Of a DNA stretch of 64,000 bases, positions 51,828 through 61,624 are shown piece by piece. Source of the stretch: Brachycybe producta. Taxonomy: Eukaryota > Arthropoda > Diplopoda > Playtdesmida > Andrognathidae. The stretch covers positions 2,488,501 to 2,552,500 of the forward strand of contig JAUPFP010000026.1 of assembly GCA_036925085.1 (NCBI GenBank), in the 5' to 3' direction. How positions within the stretch are numbered: the first letter of the stretch is position 1; each line of letters starts with the position of its first letter. A program made the position numbers and the translations under genes. The notes under the pieces were generated by a model that had not been told where the DNA came from, made no database searches, and was given only the letters and a program-made list of their open reading frames with translations.

Positions 51828-51982
51828 GTGCTGGGCAGTCATGCATGTAAATTAGAGATGTTTTTTATTATTATTATTAAATGTGTTTTAAAATTAATTC
51901 TGCACTGAAAAAACAAACAAAAGAAACCTCACCATTCCATATTAATTAGCCATTTTGAAACAGTCATGAAATTTATTTTATA

Positions 51983-52187
51983 CTAGTGGGGTAACCCTGT
52001 CATAAATGACGAGAGCAAAATTCTAGTTTAATTATCCTACTGAAATTACTTAATTATTTTATTCAAATACTTCATAAGCACCTTAATATTGTTTGGGTTC
52101 TTGGATCGGGACAGCTCAACATAAAGTTAACCATTAGAAAAAACCGGCTCATTGAAATTTCAATAAATTCCACGTGCTTAAGAGCCT
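51983..52187 (-). mobile_element. Helitron family E, copy 5 (diverged)
   Basis: CTAGTGGGGTAACCCTGTCAT marks the minus-strand 3' end; ACATAAAGTTAACCATTAGA and GGCTCATTGAAATTTCAATA are diverged body blocks. It is cut at 52187 by family H. Confidence 0.7.
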
Positions 52188-52430
52188 AGATACACTTTCA
52201 TCTTGTTGTTTGGAGCAGACGACATCAAGACAAATGAGTGTTTTACTATATGGTGTTACTAAACTTGTAAGAAATCGCCTCACAATCGCACAATTAAAAT
52301 ACAGTAAAGTGCAAAATGCAATAAAAAGTATTGTTCTTTAAATGCTCGATTTATATAAATTTTGAAAATGTCCTTCTATTTTTTAAACAAGGTTCAAAAT
52401 TGTTCGTTTTTTTAACCCCATGTTAAATCC

Positions 52431-53118
52431 TGTAACACCCAGCAACTCCCGTTCCCACCAAAACCACAGCCTGGGGGATAAACAACTCCTGCTTGTTCCT
52501 CCCTCTTCTCCTAATTAATATTCTAACGGTGGATTGATACTTCTAGAACCATGGTCATTTGGACCTGGTTACACTTCGTAGGTGTACACAGGTACAAGGT
52601 ATTGAAAGGAACGTGTTCCTCTTTGTTCCCCATCCTTATCTTTGCTCTCTTTTGTACTACGTAGATATTTATCCGTATCACATCATGGGCATGAGGACGC
52701 ACCTTTAATCTAAACAATTCATCTTTGTACTCTTGATGTTTCTGAACAAAGATGAATAAAAGTGTTACAATGAGAAACTGTGTTGTCTTTATGTTTGGTA
52801 ACTAATAACTTCTCTACAGAGGCAGGAGACACCATAGGGCAAGGAAGCATACGATCCTGAAGCAGCTACAGCATCTTCAAGGATGGTAATCACCACGAGG
52901 GAAAATGCATATCAGCGTCGACAAAGAGAAGGATGGCCACCATCCTTCTGCATTGATTTCACCCCCATGTAGGCGGATGATCGTAATCAAACTCCATCCA
53001 ACTCTTTCTGTAGCTTGAATCTTCTCCGTGGAGGCACCGCGCGATACAGAGAAGAAATGAGCTATAGAAATCATCATCATAAGTTGGGTAAAATAATAGT
53101 CAACGTCAAAAGCTCACA
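52431..53118 (+). mobile_element. Solo LTR, copy 2
   Basis: 688-base fossil, TGTAACACCC to AAAAGCTCACA, flanked by ATCC (52427-52430, 53119-53122). The empty site AAATCCCAT is preserved in other family H copies. AATAAA lies near 52754. No coding part. Confidence 0.92.
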
Positions 53119-53390
53119 ATCCCATTAAACCAAATACTGTCCCATAAACATTTGAAGAACTCTTGTTAAAAACTATTTAGAACAATAACAACAAGATTAG
53201 CACGTGCTTTCATGTATTGGCTTCACGATGTTTCCTTTTTATAAGCTTAGCACGTGAAATTATTTTTCTATTAATTATTATGTGACTTCAAACCGTTAGA
53301 AAAAACGTCAAAAACCCTTTTTAAATAAAAAAACGATCGCAGCACCTACATTCGGAGAAATTTTGAATTAAATGCTATATTACGATTACA

Positions 53391-53713
53391 ACCACAATTA
53401 GTACTCTGTTAGCAGCCAAATAGGCCTATGGCAGAGGGACATAAAAGTCCACATGCAGCATTAAGCATTGTCAAGCACATATACAAAAAAACAAACTGAA
53501 TATACAAATGTCAATCCCACAAAACAAAATTATCCCCATTCACCACTGCCTCAGGAAGAGAGTTCCATTGTCCTATAACTCTAGGAAAAAAAAGACCAAT
53601 AATATGAATCTGTCCTGGCCAAAATCTCCCTAATTTCCTAGAGTGGTCAGCCTTGCCCATGTATAGTGCTTTATGAATATCACTGGACTGTGGTTTAGGA
53701 CAATCACCACGTG
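53391..53713 (-). mobile_element. LINE 3' fragment (family 2)
   Basis: On the minus strand it reads GDCPKPQSSDIHKALYMG and ADHSRKL, then the 3' untranslated tail GTATATGTGCTTGACAATGC, GCCATAGGCCTATTTGGCTG and a short AATTGTGGTTGTAATCGTAA tail. Inserted near the right end of family H. Confidence 0.85.
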
Positions 53714-53727
53714 TAATCTAGGCTCTT

Positions 53728-54047
53728 AAACGTTTTTGTACAAGTTTGTTTGTACAGTGTTTTACACCGACAGACAGACAAAGCTTAATAATATATAAAA
53801 ATTGTAAAGATTTTGCGTGATAGGCCGTGAAATACACCAAATTCAAATTACAATAAGTACAATTAATACAACGTTAATACAACGTAAAAGTGCAAACACG
53901 CAATTAATTGATTTGTTTTTTTAAAAAAAAATATGCTTGATTTAAACCCCCTCCTCCCCGCTGAAGGCAGCGGCCGATTTCGTATTTAAATTAGAAGTTA
54001 AATCTGCTATCATGCTATGTAAATCTTTTTAAAGAGTAAACGACTAA
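53728..54047. other. Unclassified sequence
   Basis: No gene or repeat recognised. Confidence 0.4.
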
Positions 54048-54351
54048 TACCGTATACACACATGAGTTAAATGAATTAAAATTAAATGTGTTTAGGGGAA
54101 TTATACGGAATCCAGTTAAGGACAAGAACACAAGAACACCAAATACAAATTAATTTTAATATTAATATTTTAAACTGAAATACTAAATCAATATTTTGTG
54201 TCAATAGTTTCTATATTATATTTAAGGATTAACTCAATATTTTGAGATTATTAACTGAATAAATTGAATTGTTTGTTTGCCCTTCACAGGGGGCTCTGTA
54301 GAACACGTTTATTATTTAAATGCATTTAAATTATCAGGTGTGTACTAGGTA
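54048..54351. mobile_element. Family D unit, copy 4
   Basis: TACCGTATACACACATGAG to CAGGTGTGTACTAGGTA, 304 bases, same blocks as copies 1-3. Confidence 0.82.
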
Positions 54352-54394
54352 GTAGATTAGTTAAAAATGAGACACCAACTTTTACAAGTTTGTA

Positions 54395-55535
54395 AATTAT
54401 CTACTTATTAGCATTTCACAAAAGTACAAATGTACATTTGTAATTACAAGTGATTTTTTTACAAGTTTACAAGCAAATTACTTGTAAATCACAAAAGATC
54501 ACTTGTAGCTAACAAGTATAGTGGACAAACTTGTTAAGCCCGGGTTACACTTGGTTACTAGGCAGTGGCAGGCACTGTAAACTAGTCACGTATGACAAAT
54601 GACGCCTCCAACACATCCAGGCAGAATATTGAGTTTTCTTTGTATACCTGTTAACATGCCAATTAGGAGGGTCAGTGCAGGCTGGGAGAGAGTTTTGGAG
54701 GCTTTTATGCTTTTACACTTTGACTAGTTCACAGTGACTAGCAGCCAAGTGTAACCTGTGCTTTACTGATACTCAGCGCCTATCAGCAGTTGTGGGGGGC
54801 ATCACAATTTCATACCTGGGCCTCGCATTTCGTACCCGGGCCTCGCATTTTTTCTTAAAAGCCCCGTTGACCCTTGTACTGTAGGTTGACTGTTTTACAA
54901 GTGTTTTGAAATTAAACAGACTTGTTTTTTTAATATCTCGTATTTATTTTAAAATACACAGCTTATTTCCTATTGCAACACTTTTAGACATTTTTGACAT
55001 TATGGAATTACAGGTAAAGAAAAGAAAACGACAATTTTATGAATACTGACACGTTTTCTTAACTACACTTGTTATAGGGCAAGTTCAATTTCACTTGTTC
55101 ACAACAACTTGTGATCTACAATTGTAGTTACCATCTTGGGCCCGTTTAATAAAACTACAAGTCTTGTCCGTAACAATTGTGGGTTACAAGTCCTTGTAAT
55201 CACAACTTGTGGGGCTACGGGGGTGTTTCACGAACATTTGTACACAAAACTAGCTACAAGTCTTGTGATTAACAATGGTACCTTTCAAGTGTAGGCAACA
55301 AGTTGGTAGGAAGGGACATTCTGGTTTAATTTCAAAACACTTGGAAAACTATCTAACTTTTGAGAGTTAGGTAGAAAATCTTTGGTTGGCAACAAATGTC
55401 AGTAACAAGTTTGTCCATTACACTTGTTAGCTACAAGTGTTCTTTTGTGGTTTACAAGTAAATTCACTTGTAAACTTGTAAAAATTCACTTGCAATGACA
55501 CGTGTACACTTGTACTTTTGTGAAACGGGCCCCTG
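54395..55535. repeat. Long palindrome, ends GGGCCCGTTTCACAAAAGTA
   Basis: TTTCACAAAAGTACAAATGT at the left is inverted at 55508-55535, where GGGCCC is added. Arms are rich in TTACAAGTG/CACTTGTAA. A second inverted set (TTGGGCCCGTTTAATAAA near 55137, GGTGTTTCACGAACATTTG near 55223) lies in the centre, as if one element sits in another. Element W interrupts the left arm. Confidence 0.65.
54537..54762. mobile_element. TTA-target MITE W
   Basis: AGCCCGGGTTACACTTGGTT to CAGCCAAGTGTAACCTGTGCT, flanked by TTA (54534-54536, 54763-54765). Inserted in the palindrome's AACTTGTTACTGA site, which is preserved in the other arm. 226 bases, PIF/Harbinger-like. Confidence 0.85.
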
Positions 55536-55629
55536 GTAATTATTTTTTTTTGTAATTCATTAGTTTTAAAAAATTAATTTGTCCCAACACATTAATGCTA
55601 TTTGGCAACCGTCTGCGGTTATGTATGAC

Positions 55630-55800
55630 TAGTGATGTGCCATTGAAATATTTCACGTGAAATGGATGTGAAATATTTCAATTTCATTTAAATATTTCAA
55701 ACGACATGCGTTTGAAATATTTTTAAAAAAAAAACCTGTTTTCAAGTACTGAAACCATAAATGCCAAAAAAAATATGGTGATTGTAATTGGTTCATAGGA
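55630..55800. mobile_element. hAT-like MITE family N, copy 2
   Basis: TAGTGATGTGCCATTGAAAT then ATTTCACGTGAAAT, and GTTTTCAAGTACTGAAACC near the right. Inverse orientation to copy 1. Confidence 0.65.
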
Positions 55801-55842
55801 GAGTATTTTAAACATGTTTAATTTTACCATTTGTGTCACTTT

Positions 55843-56531
55843 TGTAACACCCTGTAAATCGTGATCCCGCCAAAACCATAGCCTGGGGGGTAAACAACTC
55901 TCAACCGTCCCTCCCTCCTCTCTGACTCACCTTTCTGACTCATGCCCAAGTGGCGGATTGATACATAAAGGACCATGGTCACTTGGACCTGGTTACACCT
56001 CGCAGGTGTACACAGGTCCAAGGTATAAAAGGACCATGTTCCTCTTTGTTCCTCAGTTCTTTCCTTTGCCTGTTTTTGCGATACATTCCAAATCAATGGG
56101 CCTGAGGATTTCCAGTTAGTATTTTACTATTCACCCTTGTATCTGTACTTCTTACAAGGAATGAATAAAAGTGTTGTAACAAGAAGTAGCGTTGTCTCTA
56201 TGTCTTTATGTAAATAACTTCTCTTCAGAGGCCGGAGGTTTCATAGGGCAGGAGCTATACGATTCTCAGCAGCTACAACATCTTCTCTAGTCGGAATACC
56301 GATGGAGAAGATGTATATCAGCATCAACCGGAAGAGAGAGAGATGGCCGCCACTCTCCTGCATCGATTTCACCCCCATGCAGAAGAGTGACTACAATCTA
56401 TCTCCATCCAGCTCTCTCTACAGCTCGGATCTTCTCTGTGCAGGTGTCATACTGCTCAGAGAAGAAACGAAAAGTAGAAAATGTCATCTAAAGGTTGGTA
56501 ATAAAATATTGGTTGATGTCAAAAGCTCACA
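55843..56531 (+). mobile_element. Solo LTR, copy 3
   Basis: 689-base fossil, TGTAACACCC to AAAGCTCACA, flanked by CTTT (55839-55842, 56532-56535). TATAAAAGG near 56024 and AATAAA near 56164. Clearly diverged from copies 1 and 2. Confidence 0.9.
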
Positions 56532-56569
56532 CTTTTGTGTCAATTTTTTTCTTCCAAAGTTTTTTTAAT

Positions 56570-56980
56570 CTGTTTCATTTTCACCCTTAAACATTGTAAA
56601 GAAAATGTAAAAGAGTCTGTTATTTTACCTTAGTCAGACCTATATTAGAATATTGTTCCCCAATTTTTGGAGCACATTTAGAAGTAACTTAAAGCACCAA
56701 ATAGAAATGGTACAGCGTAGTAGGGATGCAAGATTTGTGAAAGGAAGATACGTGTATACTGACTGTGTTTCTTGTATGCCCAAAGCCTTGCCCTTTTCGG
56801 ACGTTTACTGGCAGATGATAATATTGCCCTACTTAATGGCTTATTGAATACACATCCTCGTAAGGGAAGACACGGGCGTTCAAAGACTTTAAAAGAATTA
56901 ATGGCTAGAACGGATACATATTTTGGTCTTTTTCCCCTGAATGTTATTAGACTATTGATTTCTTTTCCAGTTTGATACGA
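56570..56980 (+). mobile_element. LINE 3' fragment (family 1), plus strand
   Basis: Frames read RPILEYCSPIFGAHL-like text, RSNLKHQIEMVQRSRDARF, VKGRYVYTDCVSCM, then HPRKGRHGRSKTLKELMAR and TDTYFGLFPLNVIRLL. The same family as 51126, with several frame changes. It meets the next LINE tail-first at about 56985. Confidence 0.85.
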
Positions 56981-56984
56981 TTAC

Positions 56985-58605
56985 ACTTACAATAAGGACT
57001 CTGCTAGCAGCCAAGTAGGCCTATGGCAGATGGACATAAAAGTCCACATGCAGCATTAAGCATTGTCAAGCACATATACATGCACAAAATTGCACATATA
57101 CAAAAAACAAAATTAATATACAAATGTCAATCCCACAAAACAAAATTATCCCCATTCAATACTGCCTCAGGAAGAGTTCCATTGTCTTATAACTCTAGGG
57201 GAAAAGAAAAGACCAATAATATGAATCTGTCCTAGCAAAAATCTCTAATTTTCCTAGAGTGGTCAGCCCTGCCCATGTATAGTGCTTTATGAATACAAAC
57301 CACTGAAGTTAGAGATACAGGCCTATAGTTTGCAGCTTCGGACTTATTTCCTGATTTAAATATTGGGTTAACATTTGCTAATTTCCACATACTTAGAACA
57401 ACCCCTGATCCTAAATTAGCTGAAGAAATGGTCCCTCTTCCCTAGCTAATTTTATAAGAACTACTGCATGAATTCCATTTGGCCCCCCACTTTTATTTTT
57501 ATTAAGGGTCAATAGTTGCTTGATAATTCCCTCAGTGTTAACAATAATATACCCGAAAGAATGCATTGTTCTAGACTCAAAAGTTTTAGGTGTAGTATTT
57601 TCATCTACTGTAAAACACTCTTGTATTGTTCATTCAACAAAGAAGCTTTCAATTCTCGGTGTGATATTAGTTCTCTATTTGCCCCAACAAGAGCTGGAAT
57701 CGAGAACTCACCATCCCGAGAATGCTAGACGTACCTCCAAAACAGCTTTGGATCTTCTTGCAGCCATTCAATGAGCTTATTAGTTTTAAAATCCTTATGG
57801 GCCAATGAGTTCTTTTTTAGCATTTGCACGAGCAATATGCAAACCATTTGCATTCAATAAACTTGAAGTACCTGCGTATCTATTTCTCCATAATCGCTGC
57901 TTACATAGAGCCCTTTTAACACATGGTGTATACCATGCTGGTGTTGAGGCATCCCGGACTCTTTAATGGAACAAACTTCGAGACCCCTCCCATCAGTAAC
58001 GAGTGAAAAATTGCCCAATTTTCATCAACATCATGCTGATTAAAATTATTTTTAAAGTTCTCAAGATTTTGCTGCATATGCAACTTAAACCCATCCTGGT
58101 TATATTTGTTATAAAGACTAACCTGCCTTACGGCTTTAACGGTACTCCTAACATTAACATTGACATCACAAGTTACAATGTGATGGTCACTAATTCCCTC
58201 AGAAACCTTAACATTAGATATCATAAGGGGAATGTTAGTTATTACAACATCAAGGACACTACTATTCCTAGTTGGTTGCATAACCATCTGTTCCATGGAG
58301 TAAATATCCAAACTTACCAACAATGAAACAGCTAAAGTAACATCAATCCCACCTGTAATTGAGCAAAGTTCCCAGTTTATGTTTGGGAAGTTAATATCAC
58401 CTCCTACAATTATAGCTGCGTTATTATGCACATGATGAAGGGCATCGAGACATGAGCAAATGGCAGCTATATCACTAATGGAAGATCCTGGAGGGCGATA
58501 GAAAGAAATTAAAAGTACCTTTTTCCCATTCAGCAACTTTACACTGCAGCAAACTATTTCACACCCAGTCTCAAGTGCCTGTTCCCTTTTTACAAGCATC
58601 ATCAA
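56985..58605 (-). mobile_element. LINE (family 2): endonuclease, linker, RT start, tail; RT core deleted
   Basis: Minus strand order: APE endonuclease (58605 to about 57950), linker with LLTLNKNKSGGPNGI (about 57490), RT opening WKLANVNPIFKSGNK and EAANYRPVSLTSVV (about 57300-57420), then directly IHKALYMGRADHSRK (57285) and the 3' tail to 56985. The RT catalytic core (about 300 residues) is missing between SLTSVV and IHKAL. The 5' end stops at element B. Motif order is that of jockey/CR1-clade LINEs. Inactive. Confidence 0.88.
57916..58605 (-). pseudogene. APE-type endonuclease domain of the LINE
   Basis: A 229-codon open frame. It has YRPPG (residues 36-40), GGDINFPNINW (68-78, catalytic Asp), LDVVITN (118-124) and SDHH (139-142, catalytic Asp-His), the ordered motifs of exonuclease-endonuclease-phosphatase domains in non-LTR retrotransposons. 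The N-terminal motif with the metal-binding Glu is missing because the element is cut at 58605. In intact elements it nicks the target to prime reverse transcription. Confidence 0.9.
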
Positions 58606-58734
58606 TTTCTAATTGGTTTGTTATTGGGTCTGATGTCACCATCTCCCACCCTTTTCAATTTCTAATTGGTTGATATTTGGTTTGATGCTCATAAAATGCC
58701 AACAAAATCGTACTGCTGGGTGGGCGCTCTTGCC
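58596..58734. mobile_element. Foldback element B, copy 7 (right part)
   Basis: CATCAATTTCTAATTGGTTT through CCACCCTTTTCAATTTCTAA to CTGCTGGGTGGGCGCTCTTGCCTGT. The left part is replaced by the LINE. Confidence 0.8.
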
Positions 58735-58759
58735 TGTCCTGTTGTAGCCACCAGCTCTC

Positions 58760-58967
58760 ACAGGCAATTAGAAAATGGGATGAACAGAAGTTGGGCTCCG
58801 CCCTTTTTGTGACAAACGGCAACTTTTAATTGGTTGGCTATGTAGTCTGATGTCACATGCTCCGCCCTTTTCAACGTGGAACCACACAACAAACCAAATA
58901 GAAGTTGCCGTTCGTCATAAAAACGGCGGAGCCAACCTTCTGTTCATTTCGTTTTCTAATTGCCTGC
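58760..58967. mobile_element. Foldback element A, copy 16
   Basis: ACAGGCAATTAGAAAATGGG to TTTTCTAATTGCCTGC. Flanks CCAGCTCTC / CCAAGCTCTC give a 9-base duplication with one inserted base. Its right flank, about 20 bases, is repeated after the next copy. Confidence 0.9.
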
Positions 58968-58989
58968 CCAAGCTCTCTGGTTGAAATAC

Positions 58990-59192
58990 ACAGGCATTTA
59001 GAAATCGGGATGAACATAAGTTGGCTCCGCCCTTTTTATGACGAACGCAACTTCTAATTGGTTGGTTATGTAGTCTGACGTCACATGCTCTGCCCTTTTC
59101 AACGTGGAACCACACAACAAACCAATAAGTTGCTGGTCGTCATAAAAAGGGGCGGAGCCAACTTCTGTTCGTCCCGATTTCTAATTGCCTGT
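58990..59192. mobile_element. Foldback element A, copy 17
   Basis: ACAGGCATTTAGAAATCGGG to CTAATTGCCTGT. It is flanked on both sides by CAGCTCTCTGGTTGAAATAC-like sequence (one base longer on the left), far longer than a normal target duplication. Confidence 0.9.
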
Positions 59193-59714
59193 GTCCAGCT
59201 CTCTGGTTGAAATACTTCTTTCTTTTGCTTCCAAACTAACCAAAATGCAATAATAATAATAAATAATAATAATAATTATAATAATAATAATAATAATGTT
59301 TAAAAGAAGGGAGTTCGTTCAAAGTGAAGAGCCGAAGAAAGAAAGTAATAAATAAAGTCTCGATATATTTTTTCTCTTCTTTCCTCTTGTTTCTTTTACT
59401 AATTAACGCCTGTAGCGATTCTTTAACTAAAAGTTTTTATTTTTACAAAAATTTTCTTCGTTATATGTCCGGTGAAAATAATTTACAACATAAAATCAGT
59501 CGTAAATGAAACTCGTTTTGAGATGAAATGTCATGAAAAAGTGTGTATATTTTTTTGTTATGAGAGGGTTTGTCGTGAAGATAATACGCCTCATAACTTT
59601 CGACCTTGTCAAAGGGAGAAGAAAAACCTGTAATCTTTTAAAATGTACGACTGATGACTGACTGATTTAGAAAAAGAGGTTTTTTTGTTAAAAAAAATGT
59701 ACAGCGTTTGGGTC
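59193..59714. other. Repeat-poor stretch with (AAT)n
   Basis: (AAT)n at 59247-59297; the rest shows no family repeat. Possibly unique intron sequence. Confidence 0.4.
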
Positions 59715-59927
59715 ACAAGCAATTAGAAGTCGGGACAAACAGAAGTTGGCTCCGCCCCTTTTTATGACGACCGCCAACTTCTAAATTGGTTTGTTGTGTG
59801 GTGGTTCGACGTTGAAAAAAGGGCGTAGCATGTGACGTCAGACTACATAACCAACCAATTAGAAGTTACCGTTCGTCATAAAAAGGGCGGAGCCAACTTC
59901 TGTTTGTCCCGATTTCTAATTGCCTGT
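59715..59927. mobile_element. Foldback element A, copy 18
   Basis: ACAAGCAATTAGAAGTCGGG to GATTTCTAATTGCCTGT; the core has a GTGGTGGTTCGACG insertion. Flanks not clearly duplicated. Confidence 0.88.
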
Positions 59928-60405
59928 CGTTGTGGAGAGGGGGGGGGGGGTCAGTCAAAATAAAAGAAAGAAGAGAGAAAGAAAAAGAAAAACTTCATGT
60001 TAGCAAAAATGAAACGTTTAAAAATTATGATTTCTTTGGCCACCATAAAGTTATCGCATTTTGTTGTCAGATATATATCTTGTTGTTAGGGAGCGCTCTC
60101 TTATAATGGTGTGGTTATTTATGGGGATTTTTCAAATGACGCGCACTCTACCTTAGACCACCCCCCCCCCCTTCTTCTTTCTCCCCTTCCACCACACGCT
60201 TTTTTGTAGCTCTGGAATAACAAGGTTTTAGTTTTGTTATTCAATGTGCGGTGGTGACGTTTTGTGAGAAACTGAAAATCCCTTTTTTTTTTGTTTCTTG
60301 CTCTCTCGCTCTCTGCTGCATGTAACTCGATTATTGACCATGTAGCGCCATCTAGTATATACTTGTTGAAATAAACACGTGTTTTTCTTAAAACAGGATC
60401 TGAAT
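59928..60405. other. Repeat-poor stretch with G- and C-runs
   Basis: GGGGGGGGGGG at 59940 and CCCCCCCCCC at 60162, purine tract 59958-59990. GACCATGTAGCGCCATCTAG at 60336. No gene; possibly unique sequence. Confidence 0.4.
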
Positions 60406-60613
60406 ACAGGCATTTAGAAATCGGGAAGAACTTCAGTTGGCTCCGCCCTTTTTATGACGACCGGCAACTTCTAATTGGTTTGTTGTGTGGTTCAACGTTG
60501 AAAAGGGCGCAGCATACGTGACGTCAGACTACATAACCAACCAATTAGAAGTTGCGTTCGTCATAAAAAAGGGAGGAGCCAACTGAAGTTCTTCCCGATT
60601 TCTAAATGTCTGT
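60406..60613. mobile_element. Foldback element A, copy 19
   Basis: ACAGGCATTTAGAAATCGGG to GATTTCTAAATGTCTGT, flanks GATCTGAAT / GATGTGAAT (9 bases, one mismatch). Confidence 0.91.
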
Positions 60614-60654
60614 GATGTGAATGGACATGTCTTCGTTTATAAGCAGTGCAGGCC

Positions 60655-60859
60655 ATAGGCAATTAGAAATCGGGACAAACAGAAGTTGGCTTCACCCTTT
60701 TTATGACGAACGGTAATTTCTAATTGGTTGGTAATGTAGTCTGACGTGACATACTCAGCCTTTACAACGTCGAACCACGCAACAAACCCATTAGAAGTTG
60801 TCGTTCGTCATAAAAAGGGCGGAGCTAACTTCTGTTTGTCCCGATTTCTAATCGCATGT
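60655..60859. mobile_element. Foldback element A, copy 20
   Basis: ATAGGCAATTAGAAATCGGG to GATTTCTAATCGCATGT. The core TGACGTGACA has lost the TGACGTCA form. No clear duplication. Confidence 0.88.
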
Positions 60860-61610
60860 GTGCCGCCGGCCTTATACCTAGTACACACCTGATAATAATT
60901 TATATAATAAACGTGGTTCTACAGAGCCCCCTGTGAAGGGCAAACAAACAATATGTCGAATTCAATTTATTCAGTTAATAATCTGAAAATATTGAGTTAA
61001 TACTTAAATATAATTATATGAACTATTGACAAAATATTGATTTAGTAAAATCTTAATAAAGTCAATTTTTATTTGGTTCATGTCTTTAACTGGATTCTGT
61101 ATAATGTACCCTAAACACATTTAATTTGAATTCATTTAACTCGTGTGTGTACATGGTATTAGCCTCCTTGGCGCCCCGGGTAGATTTTTTTCATGGCGGG
61201 GCCCCATTCAAATTGAAAAAATGAAAATATTTGCTTCATTATTATTACAATAAACACATCGATTATGTTTTTAGATTAAAAAATGACAAACCAGTTGCAA
61301 AGATCACAAAGAAAATTTTAAACCAAGTTTAAATTAATATCTAAACATTAAAAGTTGGTCCGTTCTCTGGCCTTTTTTCGGCGAAATCTTTAATTAGAGC
61401 AGTAAAAGTTCGAGTTTCTAAACTGGAAAGTCTGTTTTGTGACATTGTAGACCTGGACAAAGGGGGTCGAGTTGTTCTATTCACGAGGTGAAAATGTTTT
61501 GAACCAATAAACATAATATTAAAAATAATTTAAGAGGGGCGAAAATGGACCCAACAAGTACTGCGCCCTCGTGCGGTGCACGACCTCGCCACCCCCAAAG
61601 GCCGGCACTG
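60860..61610. mobile_element. hAT-like element R, split by family D
   Basis: The left end GTGCCGCCGGCC and the right end (inverse of CAGTGCCGGCCTTTGGGGGT) show CAGTGCCGGC-type termini, as in the hAT MITE at 15892. Between 61162 and 61610 lie AGCCTCCTTGGCGCCCC and CGTGCGGTGCACGACCTCG. No coding motif seen and no 8-base duplication established. Confidence 0.55.
60875..61158. mobile_element. Family D unit, copy 5
   Basis: TACCTAGTACACACCTGATA to TGTGTACATGGTA, flanked by TTA on both sides (60872-60874, 61159-61161). This is the clearest target duplication of family D and points to a PIF/Harbinger-like mobiliser. Confidence 0.85.
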
Positions 61611-61624
61611 TTTATAAGTGAGAC

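Larger units (their letters stand above)
51012..51848. mobile_element. Foldback element B, copy 6, hosting a LINE tail and element A
   Basis: B sequence runs 51012-51125 (GTTATGCCCAACACTAAAAT, CCGCCCTTTTCAATT), resumes at 51568 (CCAATTTCTAATTGGTTGA), is interrupted again at 51649 and finishes GTGCTGGGCAGTCATGCATGT. Flanks AAATAAGAA / AAATTAGAG are a diverged 9-base duplication. Confidence 0.85.
52188..53727. mobile_element. Family H element carrying a solo LTR and a LINE tail
   Basis: TTAAGAGCCTAGATACACTT at the left and the inverse end (TCTAGGCTCTTAA) at 53714-53727. H sequence is present at 52188-52430, 53119-53390 and 53714-53727. The blocks GGTTCAAAATTGTTCG, AGCACGTGCTTTCATGTATT and GATCGCAGCACCTACATTCG are conserved. 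H is therefore older than both insertions. Confidence 0.82.

Noticed and set aside
58751-59192. The paired A copies as one full-length element with two ends
   Set aside because: Each copy is complete with its own ACAGGC and GCCTGT-type ends.
4959-60859. Element A hairpins as microRNA or tRNA genes
   Set aside because: No cloverleaf or internal Pol III boxes were recognised; copies have target duplications and transposon-like termini.
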